From positions 54,059,655 through 54,123,654 of the forward strand of contig JAKGHH010000005.1 of the NCBI GenBank assembly GCA_022828595.1: a stretch of 64,000 nucleotides of DNA, written 5' to 3'. The translations under genes and the position numbers were made by a program. This document shows, piece by piece, positions 55,971-64,000 of this stretch (position 1 is its first letter; each line of letters starts with the position of its first letter). The notes under the pieces were generated by a model. The model worked only from the letters and a program-made list of their open reading frames with translations. It did not search any database and had not been told where the DNA came from. Source of the DNA: Nelumbo lutea. Taxonomy: Eukaryota > Streptophyta > Magnoliopsida > Proteales > Nelumbonaceae.

Positions 55971-58165
55971 CTACTTATCCGAGCTTGGAGGCTCGAGACA
56001 TGATATATGTATGGGGGGTCCAAGAAAAGAAAAATCTACTTCATGAGGCTCCTTGCCCCCACCTGCAACATGTTCGACAATCCTGGATGGTTCGATCTCC
56101 ATGGCGTCCTTAGCAGCAGCAACCTCATCGGTCTCTATGACCTCGTCAATTGTAGCCCTCTCCATTCCTCCCTCCTCGTCGCTTGCTTCCTCCGAGTCCG
56201 GTCTTGCTCAGCCTCCGTAGCCATGGCGTCGGTAACTCCAATAGTGGTGATGGCGTGGAGGCTGAGGTTAGGGAACTTACGCCTAGTCAACCACCGGCAA
56301 AGCTTGAAGCCCTTCCTATAAGCGCACCTATGCCAATCTCCATCCTTAGCTCGCAGAATGTTGCTGAACCCTGGTACTCGGCAACAATGACCTTCCTAGC
56401 ATTCTCAATCTCCTCATCAAAGGCAGCCTCACGCTCCTTCAAGGTCTTCTTCAACTCGTCGGCTTCCTTCATCATATGTTCAATCAAGTCCTGGGCCCGT
56501 GCATCGTTCTCAAGCTTATGGGTGAGGCTGCAAGCCTTTGTCAATTCGACCTGGGTGGCAGCGGTTCTTTGCTCAGCTTCTTCAACCTTTGCCTTGGAAA
56601 ATCAGGCCTCCTTATGGTGCAGCTCGGATTGTTGGGCGAGGGAGTGTACCATGGAATTCACCTACAAAAATGAGAATTAGTTCAACTATTGAAGACCAAA
56701 ATAGCTGGAAGAATTCAGGTCAGAAACATACCACCATACAGCTGCTAGCAGCCTTGGCCAATAGTTGTTCGACAGGCAACCCGGCATACTTTTGGGCCTT
56801 GGCGGGGAAGACCGCATCCCTACTCTTCAGAAGGCTGGATCGAACATTCAAGACGTTCAGGACCACCTCGGGGCCCTCGCTAGAGGAGCCAACCCCGAGG
56901 GTAGTGCACTGGCATGCTGGAGATCGGGCCCCTTCGGGTGGGGGAGGCAGACTCCTTTCGTGATCTTCCTCGACCAGGTTGACGACTGGGGGCTCCTGGG
57001 CACCGGTGGTTGCGGGCTCAGTGGTCGGAGTGCTAGCGACCTAACGGGGAGCGTTGCTTTGCGACATCGTCCTCTTCTTCCTCTTCCTCTTCCTCATATC
57101 CCCAAATAGCTCAGCGGAAGGGATATCAGACATGATTCCTGTAGAAATCAACCACCAGATCAATCGAAGGAATCAAAAGAGAAAACAAGGGAAACACGTG
57201 TGTTGAGGTGACAACCTACCCAGAGGACTTAGCCTGACCTCAATGAGCATCTTCTCGGTCAAGTATTCCTTTGTCGATAGCTCGAGGTCAACTAAGAAGT
57301 ACAGCGCCTCTCGTTGTATCTCATTGAGCTTGTCCTCAAGGGTCCTTAATGCAGGTCCTCCAGTGTGTTGTAAAAGACCACCCCCCCTGGTGAAGTACCT
57401 CCTTTTCCAAGCCAGGACCTTGTTCGGGTACTCGTAGAGGATTTTATATCCAAGACGGTAGGAGATGTAATAGCTACACTTGTCCTCCAGGACGAGGCCG
57501 ACGGAATTTATTTTGACATAAAAAAGCGGACTGAAGGTATCTAAGCTCAAGGGTATGCCGAAGTCATGGAAAATTGAGATGGTCCCTACAAAGGTCCGAG
57601 CTGAGTTCTGGTGCAACTGGTCCATGATGATGTTGAAATACTTAATGACCTCGACGATGAAGGGATGAAGAGGGAAGCGCAACCCAGCAATGAGCTACTC
57701 CTCGAAGACTGTGATCTCGTCCAGGTCATGTTGTCAAGGATATCCCTCCAAGGGGATAGAGTAGCTAAGGTTGTCGGGGAGTTTGTACTTGAGGATCAGG
57801 GCTTGGAGTCTCTCGAGTGGCAGAGTTAAAGGACCGAACTTATCTGGACCTCGGGATTTCTTAGCACACTTGGGAGTCGAAGTCTTTTTGGGCGGCTTGG
57901 AAGTCTTTTTGGGCAGCTTGGAAGTCTTTTTGGGCGGCCTGGAGGACGACGCCTTCCCACCAGATGACTTACACTCTTGGACTAAAAGGTTATCTTCAGT
58001 TGGACTGGAATCTGTAGGGCTCGCCGAGGTGGTCACCTCTGTGGCACCAACCTCATGCTCTTGAGACAAGGAAGTCACTTCGGCCAAATCAGGCTCATTC
58101 GCGAGCCGAGGAGGTTTCCCCAATTCGGTCGGACTTGCTATCGCTAGGGGAAAAACAACTACCAC
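55971..58165 (-). pseudogene. Tat-2 antisense ORF (gypsy-type Transposase_28-like)
   Basis: From Met at 58165 the frame runs through acidic and Ser-rich sequence, a basic PKKTSK heptad repeat, RGPDKFGPLTLPLERLQALI and LSYSIPLEGYP. After a frame change it continues LRFPLHPFIVEVIKYFNIIM, FHDFGIPLSLDTFSPLFYVK and ILYEYPNKVLAWKRRYF (57682-57200), matching the conserved core of the putative gypsy-type transposon family. A coiled coil (56544-56287, LKKTLKEREAAFDEEIENAR) and an acidic end (56165-55971) follow. The module order equals Tat-1. Function unknown. Confidence 0.82.
57880..57945 (-). repeat. 21-bp tandem repeat coding PKKTSK heptads
   Basis: Three head-to-tail units with AAGTCTTTTTGGGCGGC-type sequence start near 57880, 57901 and 57922. 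They encode a Lys/Pro-rich stretch in the antisense ORF, which could act as a nuclear import or DNA-contact segment. Confidence 0.85.
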
Positions 58166-58625
58166 TCATACTGGAAAGGAAACGGACTGGAGCGAAGAAG
58201 GCTTACCCGAAGAGAAGAGAAAGCGACCTCGGACACAAGAGTAGACACCACCGACCTGGATACCAAAGCGCGAGCTCCAAATCACTACAATTCCAAAGCA
58301 AGGTGACAAAATGAGACCCCAAGGTCCCTATTTATAGCGACATTAACCGATCTTGGACGGTCCAAATTGAAGCAATCCAACGGTTCCTATAGAAACCGGT
58401 CGCACGACCCTTGAGGCGAAAACAGTTAAGCATGCGTTTTGACATCCGCGGGGTTTTGGAATCCGTGTGATGTCCGCGCGTTCCTGGTACGCGATCTGAG
58501 TTCTCGATTGAATCAGGCGGGTTGCCAAGGTCTGGCCATCGAACCAGACACCAACCTAGAGGAAGACGAGCCAAATTGACTTAACTCCGCCATGACCTCC
58601 CCGCACCAAGTCAGGACCCTTGGCA

Positions 58626-58641
58626 TGGGGAGTGGGGGGGC
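58626..58641 (+). other. Tat-2 polypurine tract
   Basis: TGGGGAGTGGGGGGGC just before the 3' LTR corresponds to the tract in Tat-1. Confidence 0.85.
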
Positions 58642-58644
58642 AAC

Positions 58645-59148
58645 TGATGAGGGGTGATTTGGCCCGACCTAGTAAGTTGCGGACACGTGGACATAACCTG
58701 GTGATTAGACACATGACTTAACAATCTCAACCACCTCGGTAGGTCGGGCCACCTCGGGTATCTCAGTCACCTCGGATAGCACTAAAACCCGGGTATCTTG
58801 GGATAACCCAACCTGCCGAAGTGACACGTACCAGCCTTCTAGAAGCTTGCCAACTGTCTTCGAACCCCTCGGGATCACACCATGCAACCGTAGGCTTTAT
58901 CCTCATCCCGCCCAAATCAGAGGGACACGATGGGCCTTATCAACTAGCAGGTTATCCACCTTCCGGAGCGGAACGGACTCCTAGGGATTGGGCCGAAGAT
59001 CTCGGGAGTGTTTCGTGAGACCCACGACAGCCCAACTATATAAGGGTATTAGCCCCTGAGACCCAGGTACGTGTGATTTAGTGCACTCTAGCTCTCAAGT
59101 TCTCAAGCTTTCAACTCGCTACTTATATCCAGTACTAACTTAAGCATC
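58645..59148 (+). repeat. Tat-2 3' LTR (truncated)
   Basis: The 504 bp align with the 5' LTR up to AACTTAAGCATC, where the 5' LTR continues GGAGCGACC for another 103 bp but this copy switches to chromovirus-like AGGCTTTCACAGAG. TATATAAG at 59037-59044 is the likely TATA box. Confidence 0.92.
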
Positions 59149-59345
59149 AGGCTTTCACAGAGATATTTATACTACTACTATTCATGCATAACAACCTGAT
59201 TTACCAGCACATGGGGGGGGGGGGAATTAGTTATGCTGATATGTCCTCTTGGAGTAGACAAATTTGATAGAGGGGTGCCACATGAGATCTTTGGTAGACT
59301 GCCCAGCTGAACCCTCAAAAATCAGGGTTCTATCAAATTCCCAGA
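59149..59345 (-). mobile_element. Second copy of the chromovirus 3' end
   Basis: This stretch repeats 46216-46420 in the same orientation: CTTTCACAGAGATATTTATA, CATGCATAACAACCTGATTT, the poly-G run, GGAGTAGACAAATTTGATAG and TGCCACA-GAGAT. It covers the end of the chromodomain reading frame and the LTR-side border. Similarity fades near 59345 after a small internal deletion. It cannot be the missing gag flank of the interrupted chromovirus, so a second copy or a rearrangement is involved. Confidence 0.85.
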
Positions 59346-59464
59346 CCTAATTAAATTAATAGGAGGTTTTGTTTACCGTGAGCCACTAATCAACCTTTGA
59401 CTATTGCCACTCCAGTACATAATTCAAAATGATCTGATTTTATATAATCCCACACTTGGAGGAT

Positions 59465-59917
59465 GCAAGTGGACTACATTTAACTCCTTATTGTCCTGCC
59501 TCAAATAGTTACTTATAATCAACTCGCTTGCATGCATAAATTCTTCAGCTTTCTCAAAACAAGGTTTGGAGGCATAGTCTAATCATTTAGAGATCTACCA
59601 ATTTCTAGTCTTTATTTGCTACAAAAAAGGACAAATAATATATCTATGAGAAATATCACTTGTGATATCATTGGTCATGAGTTTATTGTGAACCCTCCTT
59701 CCCCAAACAAATGATATCACAAATGATATTTCTCATAGAAATATTATTTGTCCTTTTTTTAGCAAATAAAGGCAAGAAATTGGTAGATCTCTAAATGATT
59801 AGACTATGCCTCCAAACCTTGTTTTGAGAAAGCTGAAGAATTTATGCATGCAAGCGAGTTGATTATAAGTAACTCTTTGAGGCAGGACAATAAAGAGTTT
59901 AGATGTAGTCCACTTGC
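59465..59917. repeat. Long inverted repeat, 208-bp arms, 37-bp loop
   Basis: The left arm 59465-59672 and the right arm 59710-59917 are reverse complements with roughly 95 percent identity. A central stretch of about 100 bp, including CTCGCTTGCATGCATAAATT, shows no mismatch by eye. The transcript of either strand would fold into a long near-perfect hairpin. CCCAAACAAATGA occurs at 59702-59714 and 59919-59931, i.e. on both sides of the right arm. The arms have no similarity to any other element noticed in the window. Confidence 0.93.
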
Positions 59918-59939
59918 ACCCAAACAAATGACAGAAACA

Positions 59940-60583
59940 AAAAAAAATATATATTAAATAAAGAGTGTGGTTTTCCTTTACAACCATAATTAGTCTCCCC
60001 TACTGTTATTATTTTCTTTATCACTGATCCAAGGATTGTCATTTCTGGGGAAGAGAGTAGTCGGAAAAGAAACCATTCTAGCATCCTTATGGGCAGTAAC
60101 TAGGTCTCAATGTTTGTTTTTCTCGGGGAAATATGGTTGATATGACTCAATGTATAAGATACCTGCACTTCTCGATGTATTGGAACCTAGGCGCAATATA
60201 AATTGAAACAGGAAAGACGAAACCGATTTCATATTAATCTTCCCAGTGTGCTGTGTTCTGCTGGGTATGCATGTCTAACAATAGCAATTCTTTAGAAAAT
60301 GAAAAATCAATACACTTATTGAAGAGATTGTCCATCAACGAAGAAGAAAACAAACTAATAATATATCAAAAAAAAAGATACATTTACAACTAGAACCCTC
60401 ATCTTAAAAATACAATTACAATAGACTTCTAGGATCGAAAACACATTTTAAACAGAAATTAAATTCTGCAAAAACTGTGAATTGGAAAGAACAGGAAAAG
60501 TCCTAGGTGCATATGAGGGTAGATAATAATTGTCACCTTTAATAGTTGCTTTCATGCTTTCACATCAAATAATAACCATTGAA
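59940..60583. other. Region downstream of the carrier gene
   Basis: It probably contains the 3' UTR of the carrier gene at its right side. No other gene is visible. Confidence 0.4.
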
Positions 60584-61831
60584 TCAAGAGAGAACACTGG
60601 CCGTCTCATTAGATTCCTTCCGGTTGAGATACTGATTCAACAGAGTAAGCCTAGCAGTCTCAAATGCAAAGTAACCTAATGCTGCAAAACACGCACTGTG
60701 AAGAACTCGGGGCCCCATTCCACGGGTCAGCCCTGCCCATCCCTCTTCCTTCAAAATCTGTTTTATGGTCGACGAAATTCCACCATACACAGCAAGAGCA
60801 ACCTTATCTCTGGCCTCTCCCTGAACCTGAGTCATCAACCTGGTCTTCACCACATCAAGAGGTGTCGTGAGAGAAGCCGAAATGGCTCCTGCCAATGCAC
60901 CACAACAGACACTCTGAAATGGCTCTAAATGAGCTTGCCCCGTTCGACTCAACACGGCGGCTTTCAAATATTCAAATGAGGAATAACTCAATACTCCAGC
61001 AGGCAAGTTTCTAAGCAAAGTCGCAGAATAACCAGCGTATAGACCCAAAATCCCATCTTTCTCCAGAATCCTCAGCAGAACCTCCCAAGACCTCCCCGCC
61101 GCCCCCGCTTGCATTCTTTGAGTAATAAGCTCCTTGGGCACCATTATAGCAGAGGAGACAATATTGCCCATTGCACCAGCAGTTGGAGGAATAAGCAAAG
61201 TAGGGAATTGGGACAATTTAGATAGGACCGATTTACCGAATTCGCAAGTCCCAAAGTACACAGCAGAGGAGAAAGTCGAGCCAACAATAACGGCGGATAC
61301 GCCACTGTAGAAACCCAGAATTCCCTTCGTTTGGAAAGTTTTGGCGATGGCATCGAAAGTTCCCTTGTAAATCTGGGCTGCCCCTTTTGTCTGGAGCTTA
61401 GTTTTGATGGTATCAAGAGGGTGGAGGCATACGTAGGTGAGAGCACCCGCAATTCCTCCCGCCGATGCTCCAATGACAGCCCTTTCGAGGACTGATAGGT
61501 TTTTCGTCAGCGCCTGGATCCTTGTATTTCCTTTCGTTGCGGGATTTAGCCATTTCTGAGATCTGGGTTTTGTGTTTTCGTGGGGAACAAACGAAGATGT
61601 CAGGTTAGTCTCTATGGACATAGAAGTTGAAGAGAAAGTGAGGAAGTTGCCACTGCTCTTGCTGTTATTGGAAGCTTTCTCCAAGGACTGATTAGGTTTG
61701 ATGCCTTGGAGATTTGAGGAGGATATGAGTGCGTTGAAGTGATTGAAGAGGCTGTCGAAATCGGCGAGGCTGCGATGGTAATCGGGGTTTGGAGATGGAA
61801 GACCAAGGGAAGCAGAGAGTCTGGCCTCCAT
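60584..61831 (-). CDS. MFL1: Mitoferrin-like carrier, chloroplast type (MFL1-like)
   Basis: This is an uninterrupted single-exon gene of 415 aa from the Met at 61831 (MEARLSASLGLPSP). An ATG at 61891 would add 20 residues encoded by the GA-rich leader and is unlikely to be used. Three mitochondrial-carrier repeats are present (about 115-205, 212-295 and 303-400). Their signatures are HPLDTIKTKLQ (138-143), VPKELITQRM (232-237, with Lys-Glu in place of Asp/Glu-x) and TPLDVVKTRLM (324-329). The first 110 residues are Ser-rich and poor in acids, fitting a plastid transit peptide. In Arabidopsis MFL1 is a chloroplast-envelope carrier linked to iron supply. Transport of iron here is inferred from the family. 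Solo gene, no operon. Confidence 0.95.
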   Translation of the reverse strand: MEARLSASLGLPSPNPDYHRSLADFDSLFNHFNALISSSNLQGIKPNQSLEKASNNSKSSGNFLTFSSTSMSIETNLTSSFVPHENTKPRSQKWLNPATKGNTRIQALTKNLSVLERAVIGASAGGIAGALTYVCLHPLDTIKTKLQTKGAAQIYKGTFDAIAKTFQTKGILGFYSGVSAVIVGSTFSSAVYFGTCEFGKSVLSKLSQFPTLLIPPTAGAMGNIVSSAIMVPKELITQRMQAGAAGRSWEVLLRILEKDGILGLYAGYSATLLRNLPAGVLSYSSFEYLKAAVLSRTGQAHLEPFQSVCCGALAGAISASLTTPLDVVKTRLMTQVQGEARDKVALAVYGGISSTIKQILKEEGWAGLTRGMGPRVLHSACFAALGYFAFETARLTLLNQYLNRKESNETASVLS

Positions 61832-62240
61832 GGTCTCTCTCTTTCTCTCTCCCTCTTTGTCTCTGTCTCTGTGTGTGTTTCTTGTCCTCAACTCCTCTTG
61901 AGGTTTCAGGCGATAGAAGTAGATCTCTCAAATGGTGACTCCGGAGAAGGATTTAGCTTGGCTGTCCCGATTCCAGACGTCCACGTCCACCGTTTACCTA
62001 TGGTAACTGGTAAGCGCGTGGTCGGTTACGCGGGGGCATTTGGTCAATACGCATGGGAAACACGCAGGAGTTACAGAGTAATCTACGTAGGAGCCCCTCT
62101 ATTTTCTGTTGATGTCAATGGGTCGGTTCTCGCCCGGGTTAGTATGTATTATAGACCCATTTATTAGACAATATACGCGTAATTAGACAATATACGCGTT
62201 CATCTGTCAATTTATCAGCGACACGTGTAATGCATACCCA
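61832..62240 (-). promoter_or_regulatory. 5' leader and promoter region of the MFL1-like gene
   Basis: The leader is a GA-rich tract on the minus strand (GAGAGAGAAAGAGAGAGA just before the ATG). A G-box CACGTG lies at 62222-62227, about 390 bp from the start codon. A 19-bp tandem duplication of ATTAGACAATATACGCGT sits at 62163-62200. No TATA box is obvious. Regulation by G-box factors is only a possibility. Confidence 0.45.
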
Positions 62241-63464
62241 GACCTAATATAATAGGATCGGGTCAGCTGGTTCTATTGGGTTTGTTTTGACCAATTGACG
62301 GACCTACATTTTCAGTACGTTCTTTGTTTATTGACCGAATTAACCCATTAGAGTTGCATAGTTTTCCTCCCAAGAGAATGAGTCGGATTTGAAGCTAATC
62401 CAGCCAAACAGATCCACTCCATATAAGAAAATGGATTCAATGGTGATATGGTGGGATCATTGTCGCGCCTAATTGTGATCTGATCTTTGTTGTTGGATTT
62501 GGGGCCACCCACAATACGATAATGGAAGAGGTCGGGTCTCCGGTCAAAATGCTCCATTTAATTCCTACCCAAAATCTATAAATTGTCACCAATAACCATT
62601 TGTATTGTACGCTATTAGTCATTAAAAAAAATGGAAAAGTACTGACAGGCCGAATGTAAATTTCTGAATTTTACTGCAGAGTTATAAATATTTAAAATGT
62701 CAAAACCTTTTATTCTATACATCAATGTCCACGGTGAATTGGCATCAATATCAAGTAAAAATTCTGATCCTGAACTAAATCATCATTCTCCCTAAAAAAA
62801 AGGCCAACTTTGTCATTCGCTACTGGCAAGTCATTGAGTTTTTTTTGGCTCGATAAAAGTTTGATTCACAGTTTGGTATAAATCAGATCTAAGCAAAAGG
62901 TTGACCCGACCCGTAATTCCTACCTGACTCGAAAAAAGAAAAAGGTTGTCACCCCATATAGTGACTGATGTCATGCTAGAAGGCAGAATGACCCCATCCG
63001 GCCTGAAGAGAAACCAGCTTAGGTCGGGTTGGGTCACGAGTCACTTATTTCTAAACCAACATTTTCAAACTGGTTTTAACCCATACGGTCAAACCATTCA
63101 AACCATTTGAACTGAATGATTATACCCGTATTTTGGTAAAAAAATTGAGTTGGTCAAAAACTAGTTGACATTTGAACCATTGATTTGTCTCACCCATGGA
63201 TCAATCCTAATTTGAGTATCAAGGGTTAGGGTTTAGCCTTTGTTGACCCAATTCAAAATGGCCCAACTCAAACCAACCCAACCGGCCCTGGTTGCTAGGT
63301 TTAAGTTTAAATCGAACTTCAAGCTCAATATATAGGCTTGACTACATGTTGAGCTGTGATCAAAATAGTATGAAGCTTGGCTCATGAACCTATTTTAACT
63401 TATTTATATGCATAATTCTTAATCTTTTTATATGAGGTTTGGATCGTTGTTGAGCTCAAACATA
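62241..63464. other. Non-coding spacer with decayed repeats
   Basis: The part at about 63290-63440 contains TTCAAGCTCAATATATAGGC/GTTGAGCTCAAACAT words of the GAGCTC repeat family. No gene is supported. Confidence 0.4.
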
Positions 63465-64000
63465 AGAAGTTTGTTCATGTTGGCAATGGAGGGTTTCTCT
63501 AGATTGATTTCAAAGGCTAATGAACAAAATAAAATAGAGAGAATAAAAATTCATAGAGATGTCCCTAGAATTTCATACCTCCTTTTTGCTGATGGTGTTT
63601 TAATGTTTTGAAAAGCTAACAGGGAGGAGGCGGCAGCAGATTTTGTCGAATTGCTTCAAGATTTTCAAAGGTTATCTAAACCTCAAATTAATTTTAAAAA
63701 ATCAGGTCTTTGGTTTAGTAGAAATACACAACCCATAGGAGCTAAAATGAATAAAAGACAAATGGGAATGCCAACTCTTTAAAGATTGCAAATATTTGGG
63801 TATTTCTTTGTTATGGAGGCAGCACAAATCAAAATCATTGTAATATTTGTGCAAAACCATTCTAGAAAATTCTATGCCTCCTCTGTCTCAACTATTCTGT
63901 TGAGTCTATTTTCTGTTCTTATGGCTCTTGCCTCCCTGACTCCCTATCTTCCTCAGTTTACATGTTTTTCTAGTTATTGTTTTCGTTAATCATGGTTTGG
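63465..64000 (+). mobile_element. LINE reverse transcriptase fragment, running off the window
   Basis: GGFSRLISKANEQNKIERIK, DVPRISYLLFADGVLMF, ADFVELLQDFQRLSKPQINF and KKSGLWFSRNTQPIGAKMNK form the end of a plant L1-type RT. The catalytic F-A-D-D is F-A-D-G, and stops occur at about 63610 and 63779. It continues past the window end. Confidence 0.82.

Larger units (their letters stand above)
49619..59148 (+). mobile_element. Tat-2: second Tat-lineage gypsy element, 3' LTR truncated
   Basis: This 9.5-kb element shares its plan with Tat-1: LTR, tRNA-Asp-like primer site, gag, protease, RT, two RNase H domains, integrase, antisense ORF, polypurine tract, LTR. Similarity is clear but not close (for example VFKPLIGNKVECYVDDM against LFRPLIGTKIECSVDDM), so they are separate subfamilies or old copies. 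It inserted into the chromovirus gag. The last 103 bp of its 3' LTR and the right target duplication are missing, replaced by chromovirus sequence. Confidence 0.93.

Noticed and set aside
59149..59345. The segment after Tat-2 as the displaced remainder of the interrupted chromovirus gag
   Set aside because: It matches the chromodomain-LTR end at 46216-46420, not gag, so it cannot be the other half of the insertion site.
1..64000. CRISPR arrays, operons, riboswitches, replication origins
   Set aside because: The window is plant nuclear DNA; the tandem repeats found (40, 200 and 236 bp) have no spacer-repeat structure.

Overview
This is a plant nuclear window, most likely from an angiosperm. 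It has intron-rich genes with plant-specific families, a nuclear tRNA-Pro gene with a Pol III T-run, and long AT-rich spacers full of small inverted-repeat elements and LTR retrotransposons. There are no bacterial-style operons and no CRISPR. I cannot name the species from the sequence.

Three protein-coding genes look real, all on the minus strand. The first is a multi-exon PHD-finger gene related to AIPP2/PAIPP2: exons at 7116-9805, with a proposed ATG-only first exon at 17867-17869 behind an 8-kb intron. The second is a single-exon L-type lectin receptor kinase (LecRK-S.6-like, 34364-36439). The third is a single-exon chloroplast carrier of the mitoferrin-like MFL1 type (60584-61831). From memory, the Arabidopsis orthologues of the last two are neighbouring loci (At5g42120 and At5g42130), so this looks like an ancient gene pair pushed about 24 kb apart by transposons. 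Also present are a tRNA-Pro(AGG) at 3901-3972 and an NPH3/RPT2-type pseudogene at 1440-2115.

The rest is mostly mobile DNA. 1-1340: truncated L1-type LINE (minus). 2.5-22.9 kb: MITEs of Tourist, Mutator-like and hAT-like type, including a Tourist element nested in a 2.6-kb Mutator-like element inside the large intron. 23019-33422: complete but inactive Ty3/gypsy element of the Tat lineage (Tat-1), with LTRs, a perfect 5-bp target duplication, gag-pol and an antisense extra ORF. 36.9-45.9 kb: MITEs, RNase H relics, a CACTA end and a short retroposon with a 20-bp target duplication. 46216-59345: a minus-strand chromovirus whose gag is interrupted by a second Tat element (Tat-2, 49619-59148); the distal LTR of Tat-2 is cut and joined to another copy of the chromovirus 3' end. 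59465-59917: a near-perfect inverted repeat with 208-bp arms. 63465-64000: another LINE fragment.

I see no wholly new biological system. The best leads are the split gene pair, the ATG-only exon and TE-filled intron, the antisense ORFs conserved in two diverged Tat elements, the recombinant nest at 46-59 kb, and the long hairpin downstream of the carrier gene.
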